DNA of 64,000 bases from Clostridium algifaecis (GTDB lineage: Bacteria > Bacillota > Clostridia > Clostridiales > Clostridiaceae): assembly GCF_017874415.1 (NCBI RefSeq), contig NZ_JAGGLM010000002.1, forward strand, positions 124,001 through 188,000, read 5' to 3'. The notes below the pieces were generated by a model. The model did not search any database and was not told the DNA's origin. It saw only the letters and a list, made by a program, of their open reading frames with translations. Made by a program: the position numbers and the translations under genes. Positions 35,178-44,190 of this stretch are shown here, piece by piece (within the stretch, counting starts at the first letter, position 1; every line of letters starts with the position of its first letter).

Positions 35178-36443
35178 ATGGAGAAAATACAAAAAATTCT
35201 TTTTAGTAGATTATTGGTTGTATTTTTTACAATTACAATTTGTATGAATTGTGTGTTTGGCGTTAAAGCTTATGAGGCATCTTCAAGTAATAAAATGCTG
35301 CAGAATAAGTATAGTATGAAAAGTACATATAAACGTCAAGCTAAAGAAAATGAAACTGAAAATTCTACAGGAATGAATGTGGATGCTAGGTCAGCTTTGC
35401 TTATGGAGCCTGTATCAGGAAAAATAATATTCGAAAAAAATGCTCATGAAAAATTGGAACCGGCATCTGTTACTAAGATAATGACAATGCTTTTAACTAT
35501 GGAAGCTGTAGATTCCGGGAAAATAAGCTTGAAAGATAAAGTAACTGTAAGTGAAAACGCAAAAAAGATGGGCGGAAGTTCAATGCTTTTGGATACAGGT
35601 GAGGTAAGAACGGTAGAAGAACTTATAAAGGGTATAGGAATAGCTTCAGGAAATGATGCGGCAGTTACCATGGCAGAATATTTAGGAGGCAGCGAATCTG
35701 CATTTGTAAGTTTAATGAATAAAAGAGCACAAGAACTCGGAATGAAGGATACAACTTTTAAAAACTGTACAGGACTTACAGCTCCAGGTCATGTTACATC
35801 TGCGTATGATATATCCATAATGTCAAGAGAACTGCTAAAGCATCCTAAAATACTGAAATATACAGGTACTTATATGGAGACAATATCAGAAGGCAGAAAA
35901 TCACCTATAGAGCTTGTAAATCACAACAAGCTTGTTAGATTTTTCAAAGGTTGTGATGGACTTAAAACTGGATTTACAAATGCAGCTAAATATTGTATAT
36001 CAGCTACTTCAACTAGAGACAATGTAAGGATGCTGGCGGTTATAATGGGATCTCCAAGTTATAAAATTAGAAATAAAGACGCAAGCACGATGATGAATTA
36101 TGGCTTTTCTAAATATAAATCCTTAAAGGTACTTACTAAGGGAAAAGAAGTCAAGAAAATAAATATAAACAAAAAAGGAGATAAATTTTTCTATGCAGTA
36201 GCTAAAGATGATTTGAATGCTGTAGTTGAAAAAAGTAATAAAGATAGGGTTGTTTATGAATGTGTCTTGAATAAGAATAAGAAAAAATATAAAAAAGGTG
36301 ATACAATAGGTTACTGTAATGTATATATAAATGGCAAAATAGTTGGTAAATCTCAGTTGTGCAGTGATAGAGATGTAAAATTGCCTGGAATTATGGAAAA
36401 CTTAAAAAACAATTTTACAAGCATATTAAATAAAGGTGTTTGA
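35178..36443 (+). CDS. dacF: D-alanyl-D-alanine carboxypeptidase (DacF/PBP5 family)
   Basis: The 421-residue low-molecular-weight penicillin-binding protein trims the terminal D-Ala of peptidoglycan stem peptides outside the cell. A signal peptide is seen at residues 1-32 (LLVVFFTITICMNCVFGVKA). The active-site motifs are SxxK in EPASVTKIMT, SGN in GIASGNDAAV and KTG in DGLKTGFTNAA. A C-terminal beta-rich domain of about 120 residues follows (typical PBP5 C-domain). It resembles DacF of spore formers, although no spoIIA operon follows here. GGGAGAG precedes the ATG. Confidence 0.92.
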   Translation: MEKIQKILFSRLLVVFFTITICMNCVFGVKAYEASSSNKMLQNKYSMKSTYKRQAKENETENSTGMNVDARSALLMEPVSGKIIFEKNAHEKLEPASVTKIMTMLLTMEAVDSGKISLKDKVTVSENAKKMGGSSMLLDTGEVRTVEELIKGIGIASGNDAAVTMAEYLGGSESAFVSLMNKRAQELGMKDTTFKNCTGLTAPGHVTSAYDISIMSRELLKHPKILKYTGTYMETISEGRKSPIELVNHNKLVRFFKGCDGLKTGFTNAAKYCISATSTRDNVRMLAVIMGSPSYKIRNKDASTMMNYGFSKYKSLKVLTKGKEVKKININKKGDKFFYAVAKDDLNAVVEKSNKDRVVYECVLNKNKKKYKKGDTIGYCNVYINGKIVGKSQLCSDRDVKLPGIMENLKNNFTSILNKGV

Positions 36444-36465
36444 TATAAATTTATAATGGTATAAT

Positions 36466-36489
36466 AAAGGCAGAAAAATTTCTGCCTTT
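36466..36489 (+). terminator. Terminator after the carboxypeptidase gene
   Basis: AAAGGCAGAAA pairs exactly with TTTCTGCCTTT (11 bp) across two bases, so the real loop is slightly larger. The T-run is partly within the stem. The next gene starts only 23 bases later, so partial read-through is possible. Confidence 0.7.
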
Positions 36490-36511
36490 AATTATGGCAT
36501 GGAGAGATAAA

Positions 36512-37693
36512 ATGAATATATTGAGTGGACTTAGTTATGAACAGATATATGTTATAAATTCTATAAAGAAAATTTGCATATTAAAAAATATAGATGCATA
36601 TATAGTTGGGGGTGCGGTTAGAGATGCACTCCTTAATGCAAAAGTAAGAGATATAGATATATGTGTAACTAAAGATCCAAAATTAATTGTTGAAAGTTTG
36701 GAGGAGATTAAAGAATTCAAATATTATAGTGAATTTCAAACTGCTTCAGTAGAATTTAAAAGAGGCGTTAGTATAGACATTATAAGATGCAGAAGAGAAT
36801 TTTATCCAGAGTATGGAACACTGCCTAAAATTATACCTTCTGATATAAATCACGATTTGTTTAGAAGGGATTTTACAATAAATGCGCTTGCATATGATTT
36901 GAAATACTATAAGTTAATAGATTTATATGGTGGAATAGGAGATATAAAAAATAAATTAATTAGGAAAATACATAGTAATAGTTATGAAGAAGATCCCACT
37001 AGAGTATTTAGAGCAATCAAATACAGCATACGGTATAAGTTTTTATTGTATGACAGAGATGAAATAATAAGCTGTGCAAGTAAAGGAATATTTAAAACCA
37101 TAAGTAATGATAGGATTGCAAAAGAAATAAGTCTGCTTTGCACTGAAAAAAATTGGAAAGATGCTTTTTTATTATTTGCAAGGTTAAATATATTTGATTT
37201 AAACTGTAATCTTATAGGTAAATCTAATCCAGTAGTAAATTATGACCATGTAAATATAAGACTTTTAAATTTATTTTACTCATTTAAAGATAAAAGGGAT
37301 GCAGATATTTTAGTGGATAATTCTATTATGGATAGTGACTTGAAAAAATCCATGATGCAATTAAAGAATATCGATGTGGAAAATTTCTTGAAAGAGACCA
37401 TTGACAATTATGAAATTTTTAGACAGCTTAAAAATATGAGCAGATATGAGTTAGCTTATTTAAGCTGGAATTTTAAATTAACATATAAAATATACAATTA
37501 CATATACAATTTGAAAGATTGTATATTATGTATAAATGGTAATAAGGTAAAAGATTTTGGTATAAAGGATGGAAAATCTGTTGGAAGTATATTAAGATAT
37601 ATTAAGAAATTAAAACTAAATACAGGTATAGAGAAAGATTTGAACAGGAGAGATATACAAAATGCCCTTGAATATAAAGATAGAAAATTTTGA
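36512..37693 (+). CDS. CCA tRNA nucleotidyltransferase / poly(A) polymerase family protein
   Basis: The 393-residue class II nucleotidyltransferase adds CCA or A residues to RNA 3' ends. The catalytic head shows YIVGGAVRDALLNAKVRDID (GGxVRD plus the DxD pair), then RRDFTINALAYDL and DPTRVFRAIKYSIRYKF, the standard motifs. The C-terminal part is divergent and lacks an obvious HD domain. I start at the ATG at 36512, behind GGAGAG; the upstream ATG at 36494 is likely untranslated. It overlaps scpA by 32 bp and probably forms an operon with scpAB. CCA-adding versus poly(A) activity cannot be decided by eye. Confidence 0.88.
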   Translation: MNILSGLSYEQIYVINSIKKICILKNIDAYIVGGAVRDALLNAKVRDIDICVTKDPKLIVESLEEIKEFKYYSEFQTASVEFKRGVSIDIIRCRREFYPEYGTLPKIIPSDINHDLFRRDFTINALAYDLKYYKLIDLYGGIGDIKNKLIRKIHSNSYEEDPTRVFRAIKYSIRYKFLLYDRDEIISCASKGIFKTISNDRIAKEISLLCTEKNWKDAFLLFARLNIFDLNCNLIGKSNPVVNYDHVNIRLLNLFYSFKDKRDADILVDNSIMDSDLKKSMMQLKNIDVENFLKETIDNYEIFRQLKNMSRYELAYLSWNFKLTYKIYNYIYNLKDCILCINGNKVKDFGIKDGKSVGSILRYIKKLKLNTGIEKDLNRRDIQNALEYKDRKF

Positions 37694-38414
37694 AGGACCA
37701 TTTGATTTGCTCCTCCATCTTATAAGAAAAAATAAAATGGACATATATGATGTAAAAATTCATGAAATTACATATCAATATTTGGAATATATACATAGAA
37801 TAAGGGAAATGGATCTTGAAGTAACTTCTGAATTTATAGTAATGGCAGCATCACTTTTAGAAATAAAATCTAAAATGCTTTTACCAAAACAGCAGGTTCA
37901 GGACGAAGATGATGGTGAAGATCCAAGAAAAGAATTGATAGAAAAATTAGTAGAATATAATAAGTTTAAATCAGTTGCAGAACTTTTGAAAAACAAGGAG
38001 ATTAAAACTGGAAAATGTTTTGGCAAAAAACCGGAAATAATAGTTAAAAAGATGGAAAACCTAAAGCCCAAGGATTTTTTAAAAGGTATGACAATGCTTA
38101 AACTTTATAATATTTATTCTAAACTTATAAATACATATATGGAAAAGATAAATGTTGAAAATAGAATTAATAGGGAAATACCAAAAGATAAATTTAAAAT
38201 AGAAGATAAGATGGAGTATATTAAAAGCAGTGTAGATTTTGGACAAACATTTAAGTTTTCAAATATTTTAAATAAATGTTCATTTAAAATTGAAAAGATA
38301 GTTACTTTTATTGCACTTTTAGAACTTACAAGACTTGGTGTAGTTAGTGTAATTCAAAGTGGAAGCTTTAATGAAATTTATGTAGAAAGGTTAATTTTAA
38401 ATGAAGCAGATTAG
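37662..38414 (+). CDS. scpA: Segregation and condensation protein A
   Basis: ScpA is the kleisin that bridges the two SMC heads in the bacterial condensin complex and drives chromosome compaction and segregation. The 250-residue protein opens with the typical IKIENFEGPFDLLLHLIRKN and continues YLEYIHRIREMDLEVTSEF and MAASLLEIKSKMLLP. The C-terminal winged-helix region includes FIALLELTRLGVVSVIQ. The ATG follows AGGAGAG inside the end of the previous gene, with a 32-bp overlap. It overlaps scpB by 14 bp. Confidence 0.96.
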   Translation: MPLNIKIENFEGPFDLLLHLIRKNKMDIYDVKIHEITYQYLEYIHRIREMDLEVTSEFIVMAASLLEIKSKMLLPKQQVQDEDDGEDPRKELIEKLVEYNKFKSVAELLKNKEIKTGKCFGKKPEIIVKKMENLKPKDFLKGMTMLKLYNIYSKLINTYMEKINVENRINREIPKDKFKIEDKMEYIKSSVDFGQTFKFSNILNKCSFKIEKIVTFIALLELTRLGVVSVIQSGSFNEIYVERLILNEAD

Positions 38415-38970
38415 TATGAAATTAGGAGATAATAGCAAGTATTTTTCAGTAATTGAATCACTACTTTTTGCAGCTGGAGAACCGATAAAAATTAGTCAGA
38501 TAGCTAAAATAATAGAATGCAGTTTTAATTTTACAAAAAGCATAATGGATGAAATGATAGAGATGTATGAAAATTCAGATAGAGGGATAAAAGTTATAAA
38601 TATAGAAGACAAATATACTTTAGTGACTAAATCAGAAAACAGTGAGTACATTGAGAAACTTCTTGGGATAAACGCCCATCAGTCATTATCACAGGCATCT
38701 CTTGAAGCACTTTCTATAATTGCGTATAAACAGCCTATAACTAGAATAGATATAGATGAAATAAGAGGGGTAAAAAGTGACAGGGCAGTGTATAATTTAT
38801 TGGAAAAAAATTTAATAAAAGAAAGTGGACGATTAAATGTACCTGGCAGACCAATACTTTACAGCACTACTGATGAATTCTTAAAGTATTTTGGACTTGA
38901 AAGTATGGAGGAACTACCTAGTTTAAATGAGATAGCATGTGACAATGAAGAGTTGAAAAAAGAAATTTAA
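38401..38970 (+). CDS. scpB: Segregation and condensation protein B
   Basis: ScpB is the dimeric winged-helix partner of ScpA in SMC-ScpAB. The 189-residue product shows FSVIESLLFAAGEPIKISQI, the second winged helix SLEALSIIAYKQPITRIDID, and EIRGVKSDRAVYNLLEKNLI, all diagnostic. It overlaps the end of scpA by 14 bp, and AAAGG lies upstream of the ATG; a second in-frame ATG at 38416 is possible. A bidirectional hairpin follows. Confidence 0.95.
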   Translation: MKQISMKLGDNSKYFSVIESLLFAAGEPIKISQIAKIIECSFNFTKSIMDEMIEMYENSDRGIKVINIEDKYTLVTKSENSEYIEKLLGINAHQSLSQASLEALSIIAYKQPITRIDIDEIRGVKSDRAVYNLLEKNLIKESGRLNVPGRPILYSTTDEFLKYFGLESMEELPSLNEIACDNEELKKEI

Positions 38971-39014
38971 TTATTTATACTATAATTAATGGATAGAATA
39001 CAATATATTATTTA

Positions 39015-39040
39015 ATGGTTGGCATTTTTACGCCAACCAT
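39015..39040. terminator. Bidirectional terminator between scpB and the convergent DUF4397 gene
   Basis: ATGGTTGGC pairs exactly with GCCAACCAT (9 bp) around an 8-base T-rich loop, and is flanked by A/T-rich sequence on both sides. Confidence 0.72.
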
Positions 39041-39058
39041 AATAAAATAAAAATATAC

Positions 39059-39712
39059 TTACATTGGCAAATAACTATTTCCGTCAAGAGGAATAAGAAC
39101 CTGCATTTTAGGAGGTTTTGTTTTATTGCCGACAGTATATATACTGTAAAATCTATTAGGTATAAGTCTTATATTTGGAATATTAAGCAGTTTTTTACCA
39201 GTTGCGCTTTCTGTAATGTACATTGTATATGTGCCTGGGTCTAATGGCCTATATGGAGATTGACCTTTATAAGGCATATTTTTAAATAAGGCATTTCCAT
39301 TTTGAAGATATAAATTAAGTCTGTTTGAATCAGGTGATAAATTTATAAATCTAATTAAAGCTTTATGTGGAATTTTAGGCATTATGGTATCTTCTATAGG
39401 TAATATATTTATATTTGGATAATTGTCTATAATGGCTGTAGTCCATATTTTTTCTGGTGCTATAAATATATTGCTATTAAAAAGAGGTACGCTAGTAGTT
39501 CTTGCAGGAAATATCTTAATATTGTAAGTTCCGGCTGGGATTGATACATAGTCGGAAAATTTTTTGTAAGGCAAATTCCTAAATACTAGATTATTATTTA
39601 AGTACACATCCAATGGCTTTGAATTTGGACTTGAATTTAAAATTCTCATATAGGAAATTGGATTAGGCATCCTATAAAAATTGTTATAAGATAAACACGG
39701 ATAAGTAAACAT
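39059..39712 (-). CDS. DUF4397 domain protein, two repeats
   Basis: The 217-residue protein contains two copies of a beta-rich domain of the DUF4397 type, starting ISYMRILNSSPNSKPLDVYL and ALIRFINLSPDSNRLNLYLQ. Each has the SPxSxxLxxYLN pattern and a GTY(N/T)-x-I/M-x-I segment (PAGTYNIKI, DPGTYTMYI). Such domains are found in secreted or envelope proteins; no classical signal peptide is visible here, although the first residues include FTYPCLSYNNFY. I start at the ATG at 39712, just after GGTGGAG; the upstream GTG at 39742 lacks a site. Function unknown. Confidence 0.78.
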   Translation of the reverse strand: MFTYPCLSYNNFYRMPNPISYMRILNSSPNSKPLDVYLNNNLVFRNLPYKKFSDYVSIPAGTYNIKIFPARTTSVPLFNSNIFIAPEKIWTTAIIDNYPNINILPIEDTIMPKIPHKALIRFINLSPDSNRLNLYLQNGNALFKNMPYKGQSPYRPLDPGTYTMYITESATGKKLLNIPNIRLIPNRFYSIYTVGNKTKPPKMQVLIPLDGNSYLPM

Positions 39713-39796
39713 TAAGCTCCACCTTTTATTATATTTGTTCACATTATAATGTATGTTTACTAATGCAACTATGATACAATTATATATAGGATTAAT

Positions 39797-40261
39797 TTAA
39801 TGTTTGAAAATATAATTTCCAAGGTTATACAAATTCAATGATATTGGTATTTTACTTACGGATATGTAATCCATATTATAATCTCCATCCCATGGATATA
39901 CAGATATATACTTTTCATTGTATATGTTAATAAGCAGTTTTTGATCATGGAATGAAAAAATTATTTTATATGTTGGTTTAGCAGGTAGATCTTTAGGAAT
40001 ATTTATAAAATTTGTATCGTCTAAAGATTTTAACATTTTTGTTATATCTGAAATATTGGTACTATCAAGCTGTTTTTCTTTATGAAAATTAGTTTCAATT
40101 ATAGTGCATTTTTCAGGTTTTTTAGAAGTTAAATTTTTCAATAGAACTTCTGTGTAGTAAAAGTTGTTGGGCTTTTTTGAATTAAGCGGGATTATATTTA
40201 AATAATCAGTACATCCTGTAAATAAAAATATTATTATAAATATGATTGATAGTTTTTTCAT
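39797..40261 (-). CDS. Small putative lipoprotein
   Basis: The 154-residue protein begins with a lipoprotein signal peptide: a KK start, a hydrophobic run IIFIIIFLFTG and the lipobox TGC with Cys17 as the lipid-bearing residue. The mature part shows no catalytic motif that I recognise; it includes YYTEVLLKNL and a C-terminal ISVYPWDGDYNMDYI. It may belong to the small clostridial family DUF4883, but I am not certain. It is transcribed with the DUF4397 gene (84 bases downstream), which supports a joint envelope location. Confidence 0.72.
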   Translation of the reverse strand: MKKLSIIFIIIFLFTGCTDYLNIIPLNSKKPNNFYYTEVLLKNLTSKKPEKCTIIETNFHKEKQLDSTNISDITKMLKSLDDTNFINIPKDLPAKPTYKIIFSFHDQKLLINIYNEKYISVYPWDGDYNMDYISVSKIPISLNLYNLGNYIFKH

Positions 40262-40359
40262 TTTAACACCCTAATACATATTATTATAAATAAACATATG
40301 ATTGGATGATGTATATTATTACATATATTAAACAAAGCAATTTTGTAGGAGGTATTTTA

Positions 40360-41187
40360 GTGAAATATAAACTTGTAGCTGTTGATTTAGACGGAACACT
40401 TTTAGATGATGAAAAAGCTATATGCGAATATAACATAGATAGGATAAGAAAAGCTATTTCCTTGGGAGTTAAATTTGTGCTGGCTTCAGGGAGGGTACCA
40501 ACTGGAGTTAAAATTTACTCTGAGACAGTAGCTAAAAATCAGCCTGTAATTTGCTGCAATGGCTCTATACTTTTAGATAATAAAAGAAAGATAATATATT
40601 CAAGTCCTATAAATAAAAACAGTATATTTAAAGTTATAGATATACTTAGAGAAAATAAGGATACATATTATCATTTCTATGATGAAGATATAATGTACAC
40701 TGAAAAATTTGCTATGTCTACTGAAAAATTCTATGAATTCAATAAAAAAATAGATAGAAATTATAGGATGGAAATAAGAATTATACCTGATTCCAAAGAA
40801 TTTATAGAAAAATCATTGAAGTCCATAAATAAAATAGTAGTAGTAGATGATGACATAGACTATCTAAATGAGTTAAGAAAGAGCATAGAGAAGATAGAAG
40901 ATTTAGAAGTTACTAGTTCAGATATAAGAAATATTGAAATAATGAATAAGGGAATATCTAAAGGAAGAGGATTAACTCTTCTTTCGAGGTATTATAATAT
41001 ACGAATGGAAGAATGTATAGCTGTTGGAAATGATGAAAATGATATAAGCATGATTAAAACTGCAGGACTCGGAGCTGCAGTAGCTAATGCTACGCAGAAA
41101 GTAAAGGAATATGCAGATTATATTACTTTAAAAGACAATAATGATGGAGCTATAGGTGAAATTATAGACAAATTTATATTAAATTAA
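40360..41187 (+). CDS. HAD-superfamily phosphatase, Cof/YidA type
   Basis: The 275-residue cytosolic hydrolase acts on small phosphate esters such as sugar phosphates or flavin nucleotides. Motif I is VAVDLDGTLLDDE (both catalytic Asp), motif II is FVLASGR, motif III is KGISKGRGL, and motif IV is AVGNDENDISMI. The alpha/beta cap of type C2 lies between motifs II and III. The start is GTG at 40360, set by TAGGAGG 6 bases upstream; a longer frame opening at 40306 is not supported. It lies 21 bases ahead of the CsoR-type gene, probably in one transcript. Confidence 0.9.
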   Translation: MKYKLVAVDLDGTLLDDEKAICEYNIDRIRKAISLGVKFVLASGRVPTGVKIYSETVAKNQPVICCNGSILLDNKRKIIYSSPINKNSIFKVIDILRENKDTYYHFYDEDIMYTEKFAMSTEKFYEFNKKIDRNYRMEIRIIPDSKEFIEKSLKSINKIVVVDDDIDYLNELRKSIEKIEDLEVTSSDIRNIEIMNKGISKGRGLTLLSRYYNIRMEECIAVGNDENDISMIKTAGLGAAVANATQKVKEYADYITLKDNNDGAIGEIIDKFILN

Positions 41188-41208
41188 CAAAATGGGAAGT
41201 GGATATAT

Positions 41209-41481
41209 TTGGATGGAAAAGTAGTAACAAAAAAAGATATTCAGGTTAGGCTGAGAAGGATAGAGGGGCAGATAAAAGGAATTGAAAAGATGATTGATTG
41301 CGAAACATGTTGTAAGGATGTACTTATACAAATTGCAGCAGTTAGAGCAGCTATAAATAAAGTGGGGGGATTAATGCTTCAAAATTATGCCAAATCATGT
41401 TTTATTAGTGAATGTGATAAAAGTTCTGAAGAAAAGAAAATAGAGGAACTGGTTTCGACCTTGACTATGTTCTTAAAATAG
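41209..41481 (+). CDS. CsoR/RcnR-family metal- or sulfur-sensing repressor
   Basis: The 90-residue all-helical repressor belongs to the DUF156 family, tetramers that lose DNA affinity when they bind Cu(I), Ni(II) or, in CstR, react with persulfide. Seen: VRLRRIEGQIKGIEKMI, the first ligand region CETCCKDVLIQIAAVRAA, and NYAKSCFISEC. The last Cys of CETCC aligns with CsoR Cys36 and the Cys of KSC with Cys65. The position of the copper-ligand His, four residues before it, is Tyr. Two extra Cys precede and one follows the usual set. The start is TTG at 41209 behind GGGAAGTGGA. No copper ATPase is adjacent. Confidence 0.87.
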   Translation: MDGKVVTKKDIQVRLRRIEGQIKGIEKMIDCETCCKDVLIQIAAVRAAINKVGGLMLQNYAKSCFISECDKSSEEKKIEELVSTLTMFLK

Positions 41482-41492
41482 AAAATATATCT

Positions 41493-41537
41493 ATAAAAGT
41501 GGATTTTGATAAAATAATTTTACAAATCCACTTTTAT
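41493..41537. terminator. Bidirectional terminator between csoR-like and thrE-like genes
   Basis: ATAAAAGTGGATTT pairs perfectly with AAATCCACTTTTAT (14 bp), loop of 17 bases. A-rich and T-rich flanks serve both strands. It overlaps the last bases of the convergent gene. Confidence 0.8.
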
Positions 41538-41980
41538 TTAATTTTCTTGATTTTTTGTTTAAAAAGCACTATAGACTTTGATATTGAGGATACGCTAAAT
41601 ATACCTACAGCAATAGTAGCAGCTATGATTATAGTATTGATTCCTGTATTTATGGATTTATCTATATTGCCTTGTACTGTTTCAAGCATAGTATTGTACA
41701 TACCACTTCCGGGGACTAATGGTATTAGAACACCTATTATGAAAGTAGTTACAGGAGTCTTAAGCACCCTGGCCATAATTTCAGAATATATGGCACCGAA
41801 CATGGAGGACAAAAAATAAGATAATATCATGGATATATGAATATAAGAAAAACAAAATAAGTATAAAAACCAGGTTAGACCGCCGCCTATAGAATAAAAT
41901 ATTAATTTTTTACCTCTTGTATTTAATAGTACACCAAAGCATAAAGTTGCTATAAGTGCATATATTGAATTAAGTATCAT
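41534..41980 (-). CDS. Threonine/serine exporter, small subunit (ThrE C-terminal type)
   Basis: A 148-residue hydrophobic protein with about five membrane segments, matching the ThrE_2 (DUF3815) half of threonine/serine exporters. Typical is the segment PVTTFIIGVLIPLVPGSGMYNT, with the conserved PLVPGS. In many Firmicutes the exporter is split into this piece and a larger DUF1212 piece, which is the gene immediately upstream (12-base gap). I start at the ATG at 41980 because AGGAGG lies 7 bases upstream. Confidence 0.87.
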   Translation of the reverse strand: MILNSIYALIATLCFGVLLNTRGKKLIFYSIGGGLTWFLYLFCFSYIHISMILSYFLSSMFGAIYSEIMARVLKTPVTTFIIGVLIPLVPGSGMYNTMLETVQGNIDKSINTGINTIIIAATIAVGIFSVSSISKSIVLFKQKIKKIK

Positions 41981-41991
41981 TTTTATGCCTC

Positions 41992-42747
41992 CTATAAAAC
42001 AATCCATAATTTCATCACTACTCCGGTTCCTACTGCAATAGCGGATGCTACTAAAATAGCATCAACTGCACCTAGAATTCCTGACAATAAATCACCTGCT
42101 ATAGTATCTCTTATAGAGTTTGTTATTGAAAGTCCAGGTACTAGTACCATAAGAGAACCTATTATTATAGTGCCCGAATGTACAGCTAGATTTAAACTTG
42201 TACTTAAAAGAGCTATAAATGCAACAAGAGCACCACAAATAGTATTTATAAAAAATTCATTAGACTGAAGATATTTGAGTAATATTGAAGTTAGGTTTAC
42301 TAAACAACCTATTAAAAATGAAATAATGAAATCTCTTATATTTCCTCCAAATACCAGACAGAAAAAAGCGGAAGCACCGCCTGAAGAAAATATATTAGCT
42401 TTATAACTGTATGGTTTTAATTTTTCTACTTCTTTTAATTTGTTTTCCACATCTTCAAGTGTATACTTACAATCTAATATATGTCTTGATATATTGTTTA
42501 CTTGAGATATTTTCTCAAGATTTTGAGTTCTGCCCTTTACTCTTTTTGTGATAGATGCAGATTCCCCGGACCCATTTTCGACACATATAATTATTACATT
42601 TATAGTTACAAAAGCATCTACTTTTGTAAAACCAAAAGAGTTACATATTCTGGTTATAGTTTCTTCTACCCTGTATATTTCAGCACCACTTTGTAAAATT
42701 ATTTTTCCTGCGTAGGCAGCTACTTTTAATACACGATTGGCATCCAT
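41992..42747 (-). CDS. Threonine/serine exporter, large subunit (ThrE N-terminal type, DUF1212)
   Basis: The 251-residue protein has a soluble N-terminal part (VLKVAAYAGKIILQSGAEIY and RVEETITRICNSFG, the DUF1212 hallmark) followed by about five membrane helices with MVLVPGLSITNSIRD. Together with the downstream small subunit it should reproduce the fused ThrE of Corynebacterium, which exports threonine and serine. It is divergent from glyA (147-bp gap), which links serine and glycine metabolism to export of serine or threonine. Confidence 0.88.
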   Translation of the reverse strand: MDANRVLKVAAYAGKIILQSGAEIYRVEETITRICNSFGFTKVDAFVTINVIIICVENGSGESASITKRVKGRTQNLEKISQVNNISRHILDCKYTLEDVENKLKEVEKLKPYSYKANIFSSGGASAFFCLVFGGNIRDFIISFLIGCLVNLTSILLKYLQSNEFFINTICGALVAFIALLSTSLNLAVHSGTIIIGSLMVLVPGLSITNSIRDTIAGDLLSGILGAVDAILVASAIAVGTGVVMKLWIVL

Positions 42748-42894
42748 ATTTTCTCCTCGAACAAATGCATATTTATAAATTATTATAATATAAGTTTAAT
42801 ATATTTACTATAATAAATTTAATAATTGCTTATGTTTAGTATAAGCTGTATAATAAATATTATAATTTTTATTGTATTCTAAGGAGGAATAATC

Positions 42895-44130
42895 ATGGAT
42901 TTTGATAATTTAAAAAACACTGATGAAAAAATTTATAATATTATCAATGATGAGGAAAACAGGCAGGAAGACGGAATAGAATTAATTGCTTCTGAAAATT
43001 TTACAAGTAAGGCAGTAATGGAAGCTATGGGATCTTTTTTAACTAATAAATATGCAGAGGGCTATCCTGGAAAAAGATATTATGGTGGATGTTATATTGT
43101 AGATAAAGCTGAAGATCTGGCAAGAGATAGAATGAAAAAGTTATTTGGAGCAGAACATGTAAATGTACAACCTCATTCAGGTTCCCAGGCAAATATGGCA
43201 GTTTATATGTCAGTACTTAAACTTGGAGATACAGTTATGGGAATGAGCTTAAGCCATGGAGGACATTTGACACATGGAAGTAAAGTAAGTTTCTCAGGAA
43301 AATTATATAATTTTGTTTCCTATGGAGTAAATGAAAAAACTGAAACAATTGACTATGATGAAATGAGAAAAATTGCTCTTGAATGCAAACCTAAGATGAT
43401 AGTATCTGGAGCAAGTGCTTATCCAAGAGAAATAGATTTTAAAAAGATAAGAGAAATTTGTGACGAAGTAGGAGCATATATGATGGTAGATATGGCACAT
43501 ATTGCAGGACTAGTTGCAACAGGAGCACATATGTCACCAGTACCTTATGCTGATTTTGTAACTACTACCACCCACAAGACACTTAGAGGACCAAGAGGCG
43601 GAGCAATAATATGCAAAGAAAAATATGCAAAAGCATTAGATAAAACTGTATTTCCTGGAGTTCAGGGTGGACCTCTTATGCATATACTTGCTGCTAAAGC
43701 TGTATGTTTTGGTGAGGCACTTACAGATGAATACAAAGAGTACATAGACCAGATAGTAAAAAATGCCAAAGTATTGGCAGATGAGCTTAAAAATTATGGC
43801 TTTAGACTAGTAAGCGGTGGAACAGATAACCATCTGATTTTAATTGATTTAACAAATAAGAATATTACAGGAAAAGATGCAGAAAAATTATTAGAAGATG
43901 CAGGAATCACAGTAAATAAGAATACAATACCTTTTGATAAATTAGGTGCAAATACTGCAAGTGGAATTAGAATAGGAACTCCTGCAGTAACTACAAGAGG
44001 TTTTAAAGAAAATGAAATGAAAAAAATTGCATATTTCATAAATTATGTAGTTGAAAATAGGGACAAAGATTTATCAGGTTTAAGAGAAGAAGTAAAAAAA
44101 CTTTGCAGCAAATTCCCTATTTACAAGTAA
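42895..44130 (+). CDS. glyA: Serine hydroxymethyltransferase
   Basis: The 411-residue PLP enzyme converts serine and tetrahydrofolate to glycine and methylene-tetrahydrofolate. Diagnostic stretches are [51 protein letters not shown], the PLP lysine in [14 protein letters not shown], and [21 protein letters not shown] precedes the ATG. It is monocistronic, divergent from the split threonine/serine exporter, and followed by a very strong terminator. Its product glycine is also the ligand of the riboswitch near 61.7 kb. Confidence 0.97.
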   Translation: MDFDNLKNTDEKIYNIINDEENRQEDGIELIASENFTSKAVMEAMGSFLTNKYAEGYPGKRYYGGCYIVDKAEDLARDRMKKLFGAEHVNVQPHSGSQANMAVYMSVLKLGDTVMGMSLSHGGHLTHGSKVSFSGKLYNFVSYGVNEKTETIDYDEMRKIALECKPKMIVSGASAYPREIDFKKIREICDEVGAYMMVDMAHIAGLVATGAHMSPVPYADFVTTTTHKTLRGPRGGAIICKEKYAKALDKTVFPGVQGGPLMHILAAKAVCFGEALTDEYKEYIDQIVKNAKVLADELKNYGFRLVSGGTDNHLILIDLTNKNITGKDAEKLLEDAGITVNKNTIPFDKLGANTASGIRIGTPAVTTRGFKENEMKKIAYFINYVVENRDKDLSGLREEVKKLCSKFPIYK

Positions 44131-44137
44131 TACGAAT

Positions 44138-44182
44138 TAATTAAAAGTGATAGCATATGGATTATGCTATCACTTTTAATTA
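44138..44182. terminator. Strong bidirectional terminator after glyA
   Basis: TAATTAAAAGTGATAGCAT and ATGCTATCACTTTTAATTA form a perfect 19-bp stem around 7 bases, with T-rich flank on each strand. It serves glyA and the convergent reductase gene. Confidence 0.88.
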
Positions 44183-44190
44183 AATATAAT

